From: DATJHM01 sp963777355
GTDB lineage: Bacteria > Chloroflexota > Ktedonobacteria > Ktedonobacterales > Ktedonobacteraceae
Reading direction: 5' to 3'
Length of the DNA stretch: 64,000 bases
Assembly (NCBI GenBank): GCA_963777355.1
Contig: CAVZQK010000026.1
Span: 124,001-188,000 of the forward strand
Each line of letters begins with the position of its first letter. The stretch's first letter is position 1. Position numbers and translations under genes: made by a program. Of this stretch, positions 39,137-48,936 are shown one piece after another. The notes below the pieces were generated by a model. That model was not told the DNA's origin, did not search any database, and worked only from the letters and a program-made list of their open reading frames with translations.

Positions 39137-40387
39137 ATGCCCGCTTATCATCGTCTGGGTGAGGTACCACAAAAACGCCATACCCAGTTTCGTAAAGCCG
39201 ATGGCTCGCTTTATTCTGAGGAGGTCTTTGGGACCGAAGGTTTTTCGGGCAACTACTCTCTCCTCTACTATCACTATCCCCCAACTCAGGTGAAGCGCAT
39301 CGAAAAATTTGCCTCGCGCTCGTCTTCCTATTCTGTCTGGGACGAAGGAATCCAGCGCCACCATCATCTAAAATCTGCACAGCTTTCGCCTGGAGGGGAT
39401 GCTGTTCTAGGTCGCCAGGTCTTGCTTTTCAATAAAGATGTCCAGATTTCGCTGACAAAACCTCGTGAGCAGATGTCCTATTTCTACCGCGATGGCGATT
39501 CCGATCTCCTCTACTTTGTTCACTCCGGCCAGGGCGTGCTGGAAAGTGTCTTTGGCCTTCTTCCCTATCATGAAGGCGACTATCTGGTTATTCCTCGTGG
39601 TACGACGTTTCGCTTTCGACAGGATAGCAATCAAGAATCTATCTTTTTGGTGATAGAGGCCAGAGGTAGTATCGAGCCGCCTCATCGTTATCTCAACAAA
39701 TTCGGCCAGCTCTTAGAGCATTCTCCCTATTATGAGCGTGATATTCGCCGCCCTCAAGAATTGCTTGTGCATACCGAGCCGGGCGAATTCGAGGTTCGTG
39801 TGAAGGTTGGCCCGCTGATTACGAGCTATTGGTACGATTTTCATCCTTGCAATGTCATTGGTTGGGATGGCTATGAATATCCCTGGATTCTCAATATCGC
39901 CGATTTTGAGCCGATTACTGGCCGTGTTCACCAACCTCCCCCGGTCCATCAGACCTTTCAGGGGCCGAACTTTGTGGTCTGCTCTTTTGTTCCCCGCAAG
40001 CTCGATTATCATCCGCTCTCGATTCCTGTTCCCTACAATCATAGTAATATCGATAGCGAAGAGCTGATCTATTATGTCAATGGCAACTTTGGTAGCCGCC
40101 GAGGTATTGAACAGGCCTCTCTCACCTTGCATCCTCGCGGCATCCCGCACGGCCCTCAGCCCGGCACCGTCGAGAAAAGCCTGGGTGCCGAACGCACTGA
40201 AGAACTGGCCGTCATGGTTGATACCTTCTACCCGCTACAATTCACCAGCATCGCCCAGCAGATCGACGATCCTGCCTATCCCTATAGCTGGCTCCCCGTA
40301 GGGGCGGGGTTTACCCCCGCCCTGGGGTTTACCCCCGCCTGGGGTTTATCCCCGCCTGGGGTTTACCCCTGCCCATTGGGCTCGTAG
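39137..40387 (+). CDS. hmgA: homogentisate 1,2-dioxygenase
   Basis: 416 residues from the ATG at 39137, 7 bases after GGGAGGT; an upstream in-frame start lacks this site. It shows a two-cupin HmgA fold with iron-ligand region HPCNVIGWDGYEYPWI, the conserved VHQTF and HPRGIPHGPQPG. It opens the ring of homogentisate to maleylacetoacetate. The last 31 residues, from LPVGAGFTPALGF on, are encoded by a GTAGGGGCGGGG-type palindromic repeat array and do not look like the family. The stop TAG is also part of a repeat head (TCGTAGGGG). Confidence 0.93.
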   Translation: MPAYHRLGEVPQKRHTQFRKADGSLYSEEVFGTEGFSGNYSLLYYHYPPTQVKRIEKFASRSSSYSVWDEGIQRHHHLKSAQLSPGGDAVLGRQVLLFNKDVQISLTKPREQMSYFYRDGDSDLLYFVHSGQGVLESVFGLLPYHEGDYLVIPRGTTFRFRQDSNQESIFLVIEARGSIEPPHRYLNKFGQLLEHSPYYERDIRRPQELLVHTEPGEFEVRVKVGPLITSYWYDFHPCNVIGWDGYEYPWILNIADFEPITGRVHQPPPVHQTFQGPNFVVCSFVPRKLDYHPLSIPVPYNHSNIDSEELIYYVNGNFGSRRGIEQASLTLHPRGIPHGPQPGTVEKSLGAERTEELAVMVDTFYPLQFTSIAQQIDDPAYPYSWLPVGAGFTPALGFTPAWGLSPPGVYPCPLGS

Positions 40388-40400
40388 GGGTTCCATGATA
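40298..40400 (+). repeat. GTAGGG palindromic repeat array inside the end of hmgA
   Basis: Begins GTAGGGGCGGGG, then TTTACCCCCGCC, with three further partial copies of a TGGGGTTTA(C/T)CCCCGCC unit and a second GTAGGGG head at 40384. The arms are complementary. It is translated as the tail of hmgA. Confidence 0.8.
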
Positions 40401-40435
40401 TGTCACCAAAAACGTAACAAAGGAGAGTGGCTTAC

Positions 40436-41608
40436 ATGTCTATTGAACAAGCTCGTGTTGTCAAATTTTACGAAACAACCCTCCGCGATGGCGAGCAGAC
40501 GCCTGGCGTCAATTATTTCCCCGCTGAAAAATTAGCGATTGCTCAATCTCTGGCTGCAATGGGGTTTGATACTCTGGATTGCGGCTTTCCTGTCTCCTCA
40601 CCAGGCGAGTTCGAGGCGGTGCAACTCATTGCCTCTCATATCGAGACCTCTGAGGTCTGCGCTATTGCACGCTCTCAACAGGGTGATATCGATTGCGCCT
40701 GGGAGGCGGTTAAAATCGCTGCCCGCCCGGTAATCCAGCCTTTTATTAGCGTCTCTCCTCTCCATCGTCAGCTTAAATTGAATAAGAGCCGCGCAGAGGT
40801 ACGCGAACTGGCTCGCACTGCTGTCGCTCACGCACGCCGGTATACTGAAAATGTCGATTTTGCCCTCGAAGATACTACGCGTACTGAGTATGATTTCATT
40901 TTGGAGATCTGCGAGGCCCTTATCAATGAGGGGGTGCGTTTTGTGACGCTCTGCGATACGGTTGGTTTCGCTCTGCCCTGGGAGTTCGGCCAGCTTGTTG
41001 CCAATGTGAAAGCGACGTTCCCCTCTCTGCGCCTCTCCGTCCACTGTCATGATGATCTGGGTATGGCCGTTGCGAATGCTCTGGAAGGCCTGCGCAATGG
41101 CGCTGAACGCGTCGATACCTGTATCAATGGCCTCGGTGAACGTGCTGGCAATGCCGCTACTGAGGAGGTCGCTATGGCTATCCGTACGCGCCGTGCTGAC
41201 CTCGGTCTGGATGTCCAGGTCGATACAACGAGAATCGCCGAGACTAGCCGCCTGGTCGCACGCTTATCCGGTATGCAGGTGCAGTGGACGAAGAGTATCG
41301 TCGGCCAAAATGCCTTCGCTCATGGCGGCGGCATTCATCAGGATGGCGTGCTGAAAGATGCCCGTACTTACGAGATTATGACTCCTGAATCCGTGGGCCT
41401 GACCGCCTCTGACCGCCGTATGTATATGGGCAAACTCTCCGGACGCGCCGCCCTGGATGCCCAGATGCGCGAATTGGGCTATCAACTGGAGCAGGAACAA
41501 TTGAATCAAGCTTTTACGATGGCAAAACTTATCCTCTCTAAAAAACGCGCCCTGGAGGAACTTGATATGCGCTATATCGCTGAGGTTGCTACCTCGACAA
41601 CCTCGTAG
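40436..41608 (+). CDS. 2-isopropylmalate synthase-like enzyme lacking the regulatory domain
   Basis: 390 residues from the ATG at 40436, 10 bases after AAAGGAG; the GTG at 40427 is too close to that site. HMGL-like barrel with ETTLRDGEQTPGV (catalytic Arg and metal Asp), LSVHCHDDLGMA (metal His pair) and INGLGERAGNAATEE; HGGGIHQDGVLKDARTYEI matches 2-isopropylmalate synthase. The C-terminal leucine-binding domain is absent, so it should not be feedback-inhibited that way. Homocitrate or citramalate synthase cannot be ruled out. It is the last gene of the tyrosine operon, 48 bases after hmgA, and leuC-leuD follow 5 kb later. Its last codons (TSTTS) and TAG belong to a repeat. Confidence 0.85.
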   Translation: MSIEQARVVKFYETTLRDGEQTPGVNYFPAEKLAIAQSLAAMGFDTLDCGFPVSSPGEFEAVQLIASHIETSEVCAIARSQQGDIDCAWEAVKIAARPVIQPFISVSPLHRQLKLNKSRAEVRELARTAVAHARRYTENVDFALEDTTRTEYDFILEICEALINEGVRFVTLCDTVGFALPWEFGQLVANVKATFPSLRLSVHCHDDLGMAVANALEGLRNGAERVDTCINGLGERAGNAATEEVAMAIRTRRADLGLDVQVDTTRIAETSRLVARLSGMQVQWTKSIVGQNAFAHGGGIHQDGVLKDARTYEIMTPESVGLTASDRRMYMGKLSGRAALDAQMRELGYQLEQEQLNQAFTMAKLILSKKRALEELDMRYIAEVATSTTS

Positions 41609-41812
41609 GGCAGAGCGGCTAGCCCGTCTCCAGCTCGCTAGCGACTACCACCTCGACAACCCCGTAGGGCAGAGCGGCTAGCCCGTCTCCAGCTCGCTAG
41701 CGACTACCACCTCGACAACCCCGTAGGGCAGAGCGGCTAGCCCGTTTCCAACTCGCTAGCGACTACCACCTCGACAACCCCGTAGGGCAGAGCGGCTAGC
41801 CCGTCTCCAGCT
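41588..41812 (+). repeat. 59-base tandem repeat, four copies, with GTAGGG palindromes
   Basis: GTAGGGCAG heads at 41605, 41664, 41723 and 41782, exactly 59 bases apart. Each unit holds ACCTCGACAACC(C/T)CG, GTAGGGCAG, the core CGGCTAGCC, and a CGCTAGCG palindrome (last copy partial). The first unit covers the last 17 coding bases and the stop codon of the preceding gene, so the array repeats the gene's 3' end. Confidence 0.9.
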
Positions 41813-41845
41813 TTCACAGGATGGGTTGAGTATGCAGAAAGACGG

Positions 41846-41890
41846 AGAGGAGACAATACCCATCTCAATAACGGGTACTGCCTCCTCTTT
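41846..41890. terminator. probable bidirectional terminator
   Basis: GAGGAG-ACA-ATACCC pairs with GGGTA-CTG-CCTCCTC around a short loop, between the convergent synthase and permease genes. Confidence 0.55.
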
Positions 41891-41904
41891 CAATTCGTGC
41901 TACT

Positions 41905-43536
41905 TTACTGCTCTAATGCCTTCCCAAATTGCTCCAGGCGCTCAGGAGACTTGCGCCCCAGATAGAACGCATAGGCAACTCCAATCAGTATCCATACGAT
42001 GACAAACAGCGGGAGAATCGTCGATGGAAATGTGAGTGGGGCAAAGCCTAGATTGGTGAAGAATCCTCCTACGCCTGGCAAGAGTGGTCCGACATATGAG
42101 GCTAATGGCAATAATAACAACAGACTACTGAGCAGCGGCGCAACGACATGGGCCAGGATGCGAACCGGTCCATGCAACTCATTGCGTCTCCGTGCAAAAA
42201 ATGGCGCAGCTACGTTGGTTGCAATATAGACGATGATAAAACACATGGTGACGATGCCGGCTAACCAGCCAAATGAAACTACTCCACTTGTCTGCTGAAA
42301 TACTTTCCCATCTGCGATCCCTACTGCGTAGCTCATGCTTCCATCTTTGTTTGTGTGCTGGATAATCAGGCTCAGCAATAGAATGACGATGAGGGTGAAT
42401 ACGGTCTGTGTGATTGAGGCGATATACGGACTATGCCACCGTGGATGCACGCGCCCAAAGATGCGTCCTGAAACTCCTCGTGCATTCGGCAATACGTCCT
42501 GACGACCTAAATCAAAAAGATACCGTGTCATGGCGTTGTGCATCGCCAGGGCACTCGCAAAGTTACTGCTTGTAACCAGGATGACCAGGCCAATTCCTAA
42601 CCATACTCCGACGAATTTATTGGCAAGGTCGATATACTGCTGAGGCGCGTTGGCTGCGTTTCCTAGCACATCTTGCGCGTGTAGCCAGCCGACGCCTATG
42701 GTCACTGAATAACTGGTCAGGATATAGATGATAGCCAGGAGGAGAATTAATCCTAGAATTGCTATCGGAATTGTTCTCTTTGGTCGTCTCGTCTCCTCTC
42801 CTAATGCCAGGACGGTCTCAAATCCTTCAAAAGAAAGAATTCCCAGCGCCATCGCCAGACCAATCCCTAGTAGACCTCCAGGGGCCAGGTTTTTTAATGT
42901 GGCTCCTGCTGGCGTGAATGTATGGACTATATCATGTCCTGCGGCTCCGCCTTTTAACAGAATTGCCACGTCCAGTACAAGAAAACCTACTACTTCTAAT
43001 ATGGAGAAAAATGCCAGCACCGGAATGGAGGTTTTGATGTTGAGGTATCCCAGTACTCCAACTACCAGACTGAGTATTAAGGCATAGGTGATCCAACCCC
43101 CAGGCAGATGAAATCCTAATGTGGAAAGGTTGATGTCCAGGGAGCCACCTACTGTCGCCTGTAATGCCGCTTCAAAAAGTGCATAGGCTCCGATTATTAA
43201 CCACCCGATAACTAATGCTGTCTTGCCGCCTATCGCCACACGAATCCATTCGGTAAATCCTCCCGCTGAAGAGATGTTTCGCGCAAAATAGAGTATGGAA
43301 ACAGCCAGTAAGAGGACGCTGACCATCGCGAGCAGGTAGACAAGTGGGGTCGCGGCTCCCGCTTGCGAGGCCATGACCGGAATGTTAAATGCGATGGAGG
43401 CGGCAGGCGCAATCGCTCCTATCCCCAGGGCCAGGACTCCAGGGAGGCCTAGGGCGTTTTTTTGTAGTCCTGCTACCCCCGCTTCCTCATGCGATTCGAG
43501 TGGCTGTTGTGGGCTGATTTCTTCAGACATTGCCAT
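41905..43536 (-). CDS. APC superfamily amino-acid permease
   Basis: 543 residues from the ATG at 43536, which has GGAAGGA about 8 bases upstream. The frame extends to 43662, but the extra part is basic and lacks a start site. About 12-14 hydrophobic segments; TM1 has the family bend motif GIGAIAPAASIAF, and SFEGFETVLALGEETRRPKR in the middle is an APC landmark. It imports or exchanges amino acids across the cytoplasmic membrane; substrate unknown. It is convergent with the leuA-like gene. Confidence 0.88.
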   Translation of the reverse strand: MAMSEEISPQQPLESHEEAGVAGLQKNALGLPGVLALGIGAIAPAASIAFNIPVMASQAGAATPLVYLLAMVSVLLLAVSILYFARNISSAGGFTEWIRVAIGGKTALVIGWLIIGAYALFEAALQATVGGSLDINLSTLGFHLPGGWITYALILSLVVGVLGYLNIKTSIPVLAFFSILEVVGFLVLDVAILLKGGAAGHDIVHTFTPAGATLKNLAPGGLLGIGLAMALGILSFEGFETVLALGEETRRPKRTIPIAILGLILLLAIIYILTSYSVTIGVGWLHAQDVLGNAANAPQQYIDLANKFVGVWLGIGLVILVTSSNFASALAMHNAMTRYLFDLGRQDVLPNARGVSGRIFGRVHPRWHSPYIASITQTVFTLIVILLLSLIIQHTNKDGSMSYAVGIADGKVFQQTSGVVSFGWLAGIVTMCFIIVYIATNVAAPFFARRRNELHGPVRILAHVVAPLLSSLLLLLPLASYVGPLLPGVGGFFTNLGFAPLTFPSTILPLFVIVWILIGVAYAFYLGRKSPERLEQFGKALEQ

Positions 43537-43756
43537 GAATACTGTTCCTTCCGTGCAGTAATGACGATGATAGAGGCTCTTGTGTAGCCGATGTGCAGAA
43601 TACCTCCTTTCCCTGTGAAAAAATCCTTTCCCGCTTCCTGCCTGCGCTTTGTCAATCTCCACTTATTAGATTGTCGGCTACCTTCGCTCCCCGCCGACCC
43701 CATTCTCGTTGTATCTCGGCTCTCCTACAAACAAAAGTATGGGGTCAATGGCCTGG

Positions 43757-44796
43757 CTAGGATTCAACGGGATGGATACGCTGATACGTTGTCCAAATAT
43801 CATGAAAGCCAAGACGCGGCCAGAAGCGCCCGGCGGTGGGATTGTCTGGGTTGTACCATAAGATTGCCTCACTGAGGTGAGGATGCTTCTGAAGAAACGT
43901 ATTGCACGCTGTATCGACGAGCTGTCTCCCTATCCCCTGCCCCTGAACTTCTGGTCTCACACTCACATTATCCAGGCAACCATAAAGACCTGGCGCTGTG
44001 AAACCAGGAGCCTCTTCTGCTGCTACTGAAATTAGGACATTCTCTGCCATCCCCACAACTCCCCTTGTCGCATGTTCAGCTACAAGGATGAAGATCTGCT
44101 CCTCTTCTTTTTCCGCCAGAGCCGGTGCAACTTGCTCCGGAATCCCTGTAATGCGACTTCGCTGATTCGCGCACTGACCACGGTCTCTGCGTGAATGGCC
44201 ATCTCTGAGTAAAAAAGCTCCAGGAGCGCCTCCTCATCGTCTGGTTGGGCCTGCCGAATTATGATCTCTGCTGTATGTTGCCTGCTCTGCTCAAAAGGCG
44301 TTATAGATCGAATTGCACAATAACTGTCCAGCAGAAACTTTTGTTCTTTGAGAAATGGCTCAAGCCAGCGTTCGCTGCTGGGCCAACGGAAAAGTTCACC
44401 TGTGGTTTTTTGTTCATCCCACCAGCCAGAGAGGAAATTCAACAGGCTACGTACTACTTCTGCTGTCCCCGCTTTTTCAGGATCAGGTAAGACCAGCGCT
44501 TCTGTAATACCATTGCGCGGCGTCAAAAAGGCATGTAAGACGCTGGTCTCTGAGAGTTCCCATATCGCTGGTACTACATATGCTTGAATGCGCTGCTGAC
44601 CATCCAGGGCTACAAATGATCTTTGTCCATTGTGAATCTGGTTCTGCACAAACTCTCTTATCTGCTCAGATGAACGTGGCATGCGTAGTAAGCCGTCGAG
44701 TTCATAGTGGCGCAGATCTTGTCTCCGCCAGAGATCTACGATCTCCGCTAGCTGAGCTTGCGTTGCACGTGAGAAGTTAATATATGCGCTCTTCAT
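43757..44796 (-). pseudogene. GNAT N-acetyltransferase, frameshifted
   Basis: The ATG at 44796 (GAGAGGAAG upstream) starts a 238-codon frame that runs to a premature stop at 44080. The remaining frame (44056-43757) carries the acetyl-CoA motif VRPEVQGQGIGRQLVDTA and a GNAT end. Adding one base to the T5 run at 44108-44112 joins them (RKKEEEQIFILVAEHATRG). The long N-terminal half would be a second, degenerate GNAT-like domain. It overlaps the end of the permease gene upstream by 20 bases, so they form an operon. It may be intact if the shift is a sequence error. Confidence 0.8.
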
Positions 44797-46320
44797 AAAA
44801 GACTTCCTCTCGTTTTTCCTCTGTGGTCGCTTCTTCTATTGCTTCAAATCCCGCTTCGCTGCTGGTTAGCATTGCGGCGGCACCACAAATAATCAGACAA
44901 ATTAATGCTATGGCTCCAATGAGCCAGATCCAGGTTCCGTTGGGTATCAATGAGGGGATAAAGGAATTGAGCAGGGTTGTAATGATGGTAAGTGCGCATA
45001 AGAAAATTCCGGTGAATACACAGAGAAAGATGATGGAGGGAGGCACAATGAGTTTGGCGAGAAAGGCTTTTTGATTGTGTAGATATAACATTGCTACATC
45101 TAGAAAGGGGAAAAAGAAAGAGATTGCCCATACTAGAAGTAGACTGGCTCCTATGACGTTATAGGCTTCACTATTCAAGTTGACGGCGTTTCCAAAGAGT
45201 GGTACTACGAAATAGATAAGCAAGGTGAAAAAGATTGCTACCCCGATCTGCACTACCAGCGCCCTTACTGGAACGCGATGCTGGTTGAGCTGGGCAAAAC
45301 GCATTGAAATACGATAATCTGCCGAGGCGGTGACGAGTAGTCTCGCAAAGCATATGTTGAGCGCTACGGGAATCATGGCGAAGTAGAAGAGGAGGATGAT
45401 CGCGGTGATACTCCCAGGGGCTTTCGTATGGAATACCATGTCCATTGTCACTATCAATAGTTGTAATGGGTTGATGGTGCTGTTGGCCCCTTTGACTCCC
45501 TGGATGAGCAGCAACGCTCCTGTCCAGATTAAATATCCCCCCAATGTCAGTATCGTTCCCCATGTGAGATGCCGTGTTCTCACTTTGGGTGACCTCACTT
45601 CTCCCCCCAGTGTGAGTGGCATGTCCGAACCCATTAGCGCCAGAATGACACTGCCAAGTAACGCGAGATTCGATTGCGGCCCGCTGGTAATCACACGGTA
45701 ACTGGAAACATCTCCAAAGTTTGTGACTGAGGCGTGTCCAGACGTTAACCAGACCACTGAAGCGATGATAACAAATACTGTCGCAGCCAGCATCAGGCCA
45801 ACTGCTACGTTGAGCACGTTTTGTACAACACGCGTGCGCTGGCAGGAAAGCCATCCGCATAAACACAAAATTAGGACAATGGCGAGACCTTGTTGCCAGG
45901 GTGCTACCAACCATGAGGCGTTCAAGGCCTGCAAGCCAGATACGACTGCTACTGTCGCTGTAATCATCGAAAGGATGCCAGGCAGCCACGCACAAATCGA
46001 AACAAAAAACTCCAGGCTGCGCCAAATGCGTAATACGTCCAGATGTAAATTCCCCCCTCATAGGGCAGTAATACCTGGAGCTGCGCTAAAACGATGCTGC
46101 AAGGAATGAAAAAAAATAATCCACCTATAATCCAATAGGTAAAACTCGCTGTTCCCCCCGCAACTATTGGCGTAATATTGGTGACCCAGAATACATTCAA
46201 AAGCAAAAGTGAAGTCATATCTACCGAGCTAAATAGTGGTGGTAACACGCGCGGTAGATAGTGATGCGATCTAAGTGCTACGCGTGAAAATAGCAGAGGA
46301 AGTTGTTCCTTTGTGTTCAT
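44777..46320 (-). pseudogene. APC superfamily permease, frameshifted
   Basis: The first frame (46320-45964) gives TM1-TM3 of an APC permease and then stops. The second (45967-44777) gives the remaining nine or so segments. An A6 run at 46004-46009 needs one more base to join them as AAWSF, then VSICAWLPGILS. About 513 residues if restored. It has ILALMGSDMPLTLGGEVRSP as the APC central loop. It is paralogous to the permease at 41905; substrate unknown. Confidence 0.8.
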
Positions 46321-46782
46321 TAAAAATTCACTTTCATAAGAAGATTTTTTCTTTCAGAATAAATAGTAGGAGTATCAGGGTAAATGAAAATAGATAAATG
46401 TCGCTATTATGATCTGGAGAGAGAGAGAAAGTTCTGTCTTCTCTTCATCATAATTTTATCTTTTACGACACTAAAAAGACGTTTTTATTGATAGTATCAT
46501 AAAAGACCCGCTAGGCCGTATTTTAGGTAGAGTAGGTAGCATATGCTAGAATATAGCTTTTATTGTAAAACAATTAATGCTAGCTTGTCGATGCTTTAAG
46601 CGTAAAAAATCCATAAATTTTTATCTGCTGCTTTGAACGTTTTTCTTTTTCTTTCTATGTACAGAGTGTCTATGGTCTCATATCCAGAAAATCCTGGTTA
46701 CGGGTCTTCCTCCTTGCAGTATAATAAGGGGAAATCGTCCTCAACATATGTAGCGAATTTGAATTCAGGAGTTATGGTAACT
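46321..46782. other. leader region of leuC
   Basis: About 460 bases, AT-rich. The leuC frame is open from 46633, but the N-terminal part is not conserved in LeuC. No T-box or leader peptide was recognised. Confidence 0.35.
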
Positions 46783-48186
46783 ATGCCAAAAACGATGTTT
46801 GAAAAAATTTGGGATGCCCATGTAGTGCGCGATATTCCAGGTGAATCGACGGTGCTCTATATTGATCGCCATCTGGTACACGAGGCAACCTCGCCTCAGG
46901 CCTTTGCTGGTCTACGTACCTCAGGCCGCTCTGTTCATCGCCCCGATGCTACGGTTGCTGTCCTCGATCATAATGTGCCTACTGTCAATGGCCGCCGTAT
47001 GCTTGATGTGGTAGACCAGGAGAGCTCTCTCTGCATTACCACTATGGAGCAGAATGCGCGCGATTTCGCTGTGACGCTCTTCGATATGAAAGATTCTCAC
47101 CAGGGTATTGTCCATATTATTGGACCGGAGCTTGGCCTGACTCTTCCTGGCATGACGCTGGTCTGCGGCGATTCCCATACTTCTACCCACGGTGCGCTTG
47201 GCGTTTTTGCCATTGGTATCGGTACGAGCGAGGTTGAGCACGTTCTGGCCACTCAGTGCCTGCTTCAGAAGAAGCCAAAAACGATGAATATTCGCATTGA
47301 GGGGACGCTGGCTCCCGGTGTGACGGCGAAAGATGTTGCGCTCTATACTATTGGTCAGCTTGGTACTGGCGTCGGTACTGGCCATGTGATCGAGTTCAGC
47401 GGTTCGACGGTGCGCAATCTCTCTATGGAAGGCCGTATGACTCTCTGTAATATGGCGATTGAGGCCGGAGCTCGCGCTGGTATGATTGCTCCCGATGAAA
47501 CTACTTTTTCCTATATCAAGGGCCGCCTCTTCGCGCCCAAAGGCGAACTCTTCGATCAGGCTGTCGCTTCCTGGAAACAACTTGCCAGCGACCCTGAGGC
47601 TCAATTTGATGCCACGTATGAGATTAATGTCGCAGGTCTGGGACCTCAGGTGACCTGGGGCACAAATCCTGGTATGGTTGCCAATGTCGATGCCCAGGTT
47701 CCCGATCCCGCTCAGGAAAGTGATCCTCTCAAACGCCAGAGCTACGAGCGTGCCCTGAAGTATATGGGTCTTAATCCTGGCCAGAAGATCAGCGAGATTC
47801 CGGTGGATACGGTCTTTATTGGCTCCTGCACCAATTCTCGCCTGGAAGATCTGCGCAGTGCTGCCCGGTATGTCAAGGGCAAACATGTCGCACCAACTGT
47901 ACGAGCACTGGTGGTCCCCGGTTCGATGGGCGTTCGCCGTATGGCCGAAGAAGAGGGCCTGGCCGATATCTTCCGCGAGGCCGGCTTCGAGTGGCGCGAA
48001 GCTGGATGCAGCATGTGTATTGCGATGAACGGTGACCGCCTCTCCGAAGGTGAGCGCTGTGCCTCAACGAGCAACCGCAATTTTGAGGGCCGCCAGGGCC
48101 GCGGTGGTCGCACCCATCTGGTCAGCCCCGCTATGGCTGCCGCCACTGCAATCGCGGGCCACTTCGTCGATATTCGCGATCTCTAA
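46783..48186 (+). CDS. leuC: 3-isopropylmalate dehydratase large subunit
   Basis: 467 residues from the ATG at 46783 (MPKTMFEKIWDAHVV is the family start; AGGAG lies 11 bases upstream). Aconitase-fold landmarks: the substrate loop CGDSHTSTHGALG, the 4Fe-4S ligands FIGSCTNSR and, near the C-terminus, CSMCIAMN. With LeuD it isomerises 2-isopropylmalate to 3-isopropylmalate. leuD follows after 75 bases that hold a repeat. Its last codons and stop (CTCTAA) begin a 26-base tandem duplication. Confidence 0.95.
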   Translation: MPKTMFEKIWDAHVVRDIPGESTVLYIDRHLVHEATSPQAFAGLRTSGRSVHRPDATVAVLDHNVPTVNGRRMLDVVDQESSLCITTMEQNARDFAVTLFDMKDSHQGIVHIIGPELGLTLPGMTLVCGDSHTSTHGALGVFAIGIGTSEVEHVLATQCLLQKKPKTMNIRIEGTLAPGVTAKDVALYTIGQLGTGVGTGHVIEFSGSTVRNLSMEGRMTLCNMAIEAGARAGMIAPDETTFSYIKGRLFAPKGELFDQAVASWKQLASDPEAQFDATYEINVAGLGPQVTWGTNPGMVANVDAQVPDPAQESDPLKRQSYERALKYMGLNPGQKISEIPVDTVFIGSCTNSRLEDLRSAARYVKGKHVAPTVRALVVPGSMGVRRMAEEEGLADIFREAGFEWREAGCSMCIAMNGDRLSEGERCASTSNRNFEGRQGRGGRTHLVSPAMAAATAIAGHFVDIRDL

Positions 48187-48240
48187 TGAATACCGTAGGG
48201 ACAGGGCTCTAATGAATACCGTAGGGACAGGGCTCGCCCC
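48181..48240 (+). repeat. 26-base tandem duplication with GTAGGG palindrome between leuC and leuD
   Basis: CTCTAATGAATACC followed by GTAGGGACAGGG occurs at 48181 and again at 48207, so the last codon and stop of leuC are copied. The second copy is completed by CCCCTGTCC, giving a hairpin with ACAGGG. Confidence 0.9.
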
Positions 48241-48261
48241 TGTCCGAGGAGAAGAAAAACT

Positions 48262-48900
48262 GTGGAACCATTTATTACTTATACTGGCCTGGTCGTTCCA
48301 TTAGATCGCACCAATGTTAATACCGATGAAATTACGCCGGCTCGCTTTTTGAAGACGATCAAACGGACAGGATTTGCTGCCGCCCTCTTTGCCAACTGGC
48401 GCTTTCTCAATGATGGCACAACTCCTAATCCTGATTTCGTCTTTAATCAGCCTCGCTATCAGGGCGCGAGTATCTTGTTGGCAGGCGACAACTTTGGCTG
48501 CGGCTCTTCCCGCGAACATGCCCCCTGGTCCATTCGCGAATATGGCATCCGTTGCCTGATTGCGCCCAGCTTTGCCGACATCTTCTACAATAATTGTTTC
48601 AATAACAGTATTTTACCGATCACTCTTGCTGAAGCAACCGTCCAGGAACTTATGGCCGAGACTGAGGCTCACGAGGGCTATCAGCTCTCTATCGATCTCG
48701 CCGCTCAGACGGTGACGACCCCTTCTGGTCGCGTCCTGCATTTTGATATCGATGTGTTCCGTAAAGAATCCTTGCTCAAAGGCCTGGACAACGTCGGCTG
48801 GACCCTCTCGCACGGCGATGAAATCGCCGCCTACGAAGAGCGCCGCAAACGTGAGGCCCCCTGGCTCTTCACCACCACCCCTACATCTACCATCTCGTAG
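48262..48900 (+). CDS. leuD: 3-isopropylmalate dehydratase small subunit
   Basis: 212 residues from a GTG at 48262 with GAGGAG upstream. Small-subunit motifs: LDRTNVNTDEITPARFLK, GDNFGCGSSREHAPW (substrate-binding loop) and IAPSFADIFYNN. It forms the isomerase with LeuC. Its end (TTTPTSTIS and TAG) runs into a GTAGGG repeat that supplies the stop codon. Confidence 0.94.
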   Translation: MEPFITYTGLVVPLDRTNVNTDEITPARFLKTIKRTGFAAALFANWRFLNDGTTPNPDFVFNQPRYQGASILLAGDNFGCGSSREHAPWSIREYGIRCLIAPSFADIFYNNCFNNSILPITLAEATVQELMAETEAHEGYQLSIDLAAQTVTTPSGRVLHFDIDVFRKESLLKGLDNVGWTLSHGDEIAAYEERRKREAPWLFTTTPTSTIS

Positions 48901-48922
48901 GGCAGGCGGTTCAACCGCCTCC
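48893..48922 (+). repeat. GTAGGG palindromic repeat at the end of leuD
   Basis: GTAGGGCAG at 48897 with arms GGCGGTT and AACCGCC around one base. The TAG is the leuD stop. Confidence 0.85.
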
Positions 48923-48936
48923 TATTCCCGGTTAAC

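Noticed and set aside
41588..41812. Regularly spaced repeats resembling a CRISPR array
   Set aside because: The 59-base units are contiguous tandem copies with no unique spacers, and no cas genes are nearby.
45171..46061. 296-codon frame on the same strand as the broken permease
   Set aside because: It is the wrong-frame shadow of the permease: Cys/His/Arg-rich, no hydrophobic segments, no start site.
46633..46782. 50-residue N-terminal extension of LeuC
   Set aside because: LeuC proteins normally start at the MPKTMFEKIWDAH sequence, and the upstream part is not conserved-looking.
46921..47886. 321-codon open frame opposite leuC
   Set aside because: It mirrors the codon pattern of leuC, has no ribosome site and no recognisable domain; leuC on the other strand is certain.
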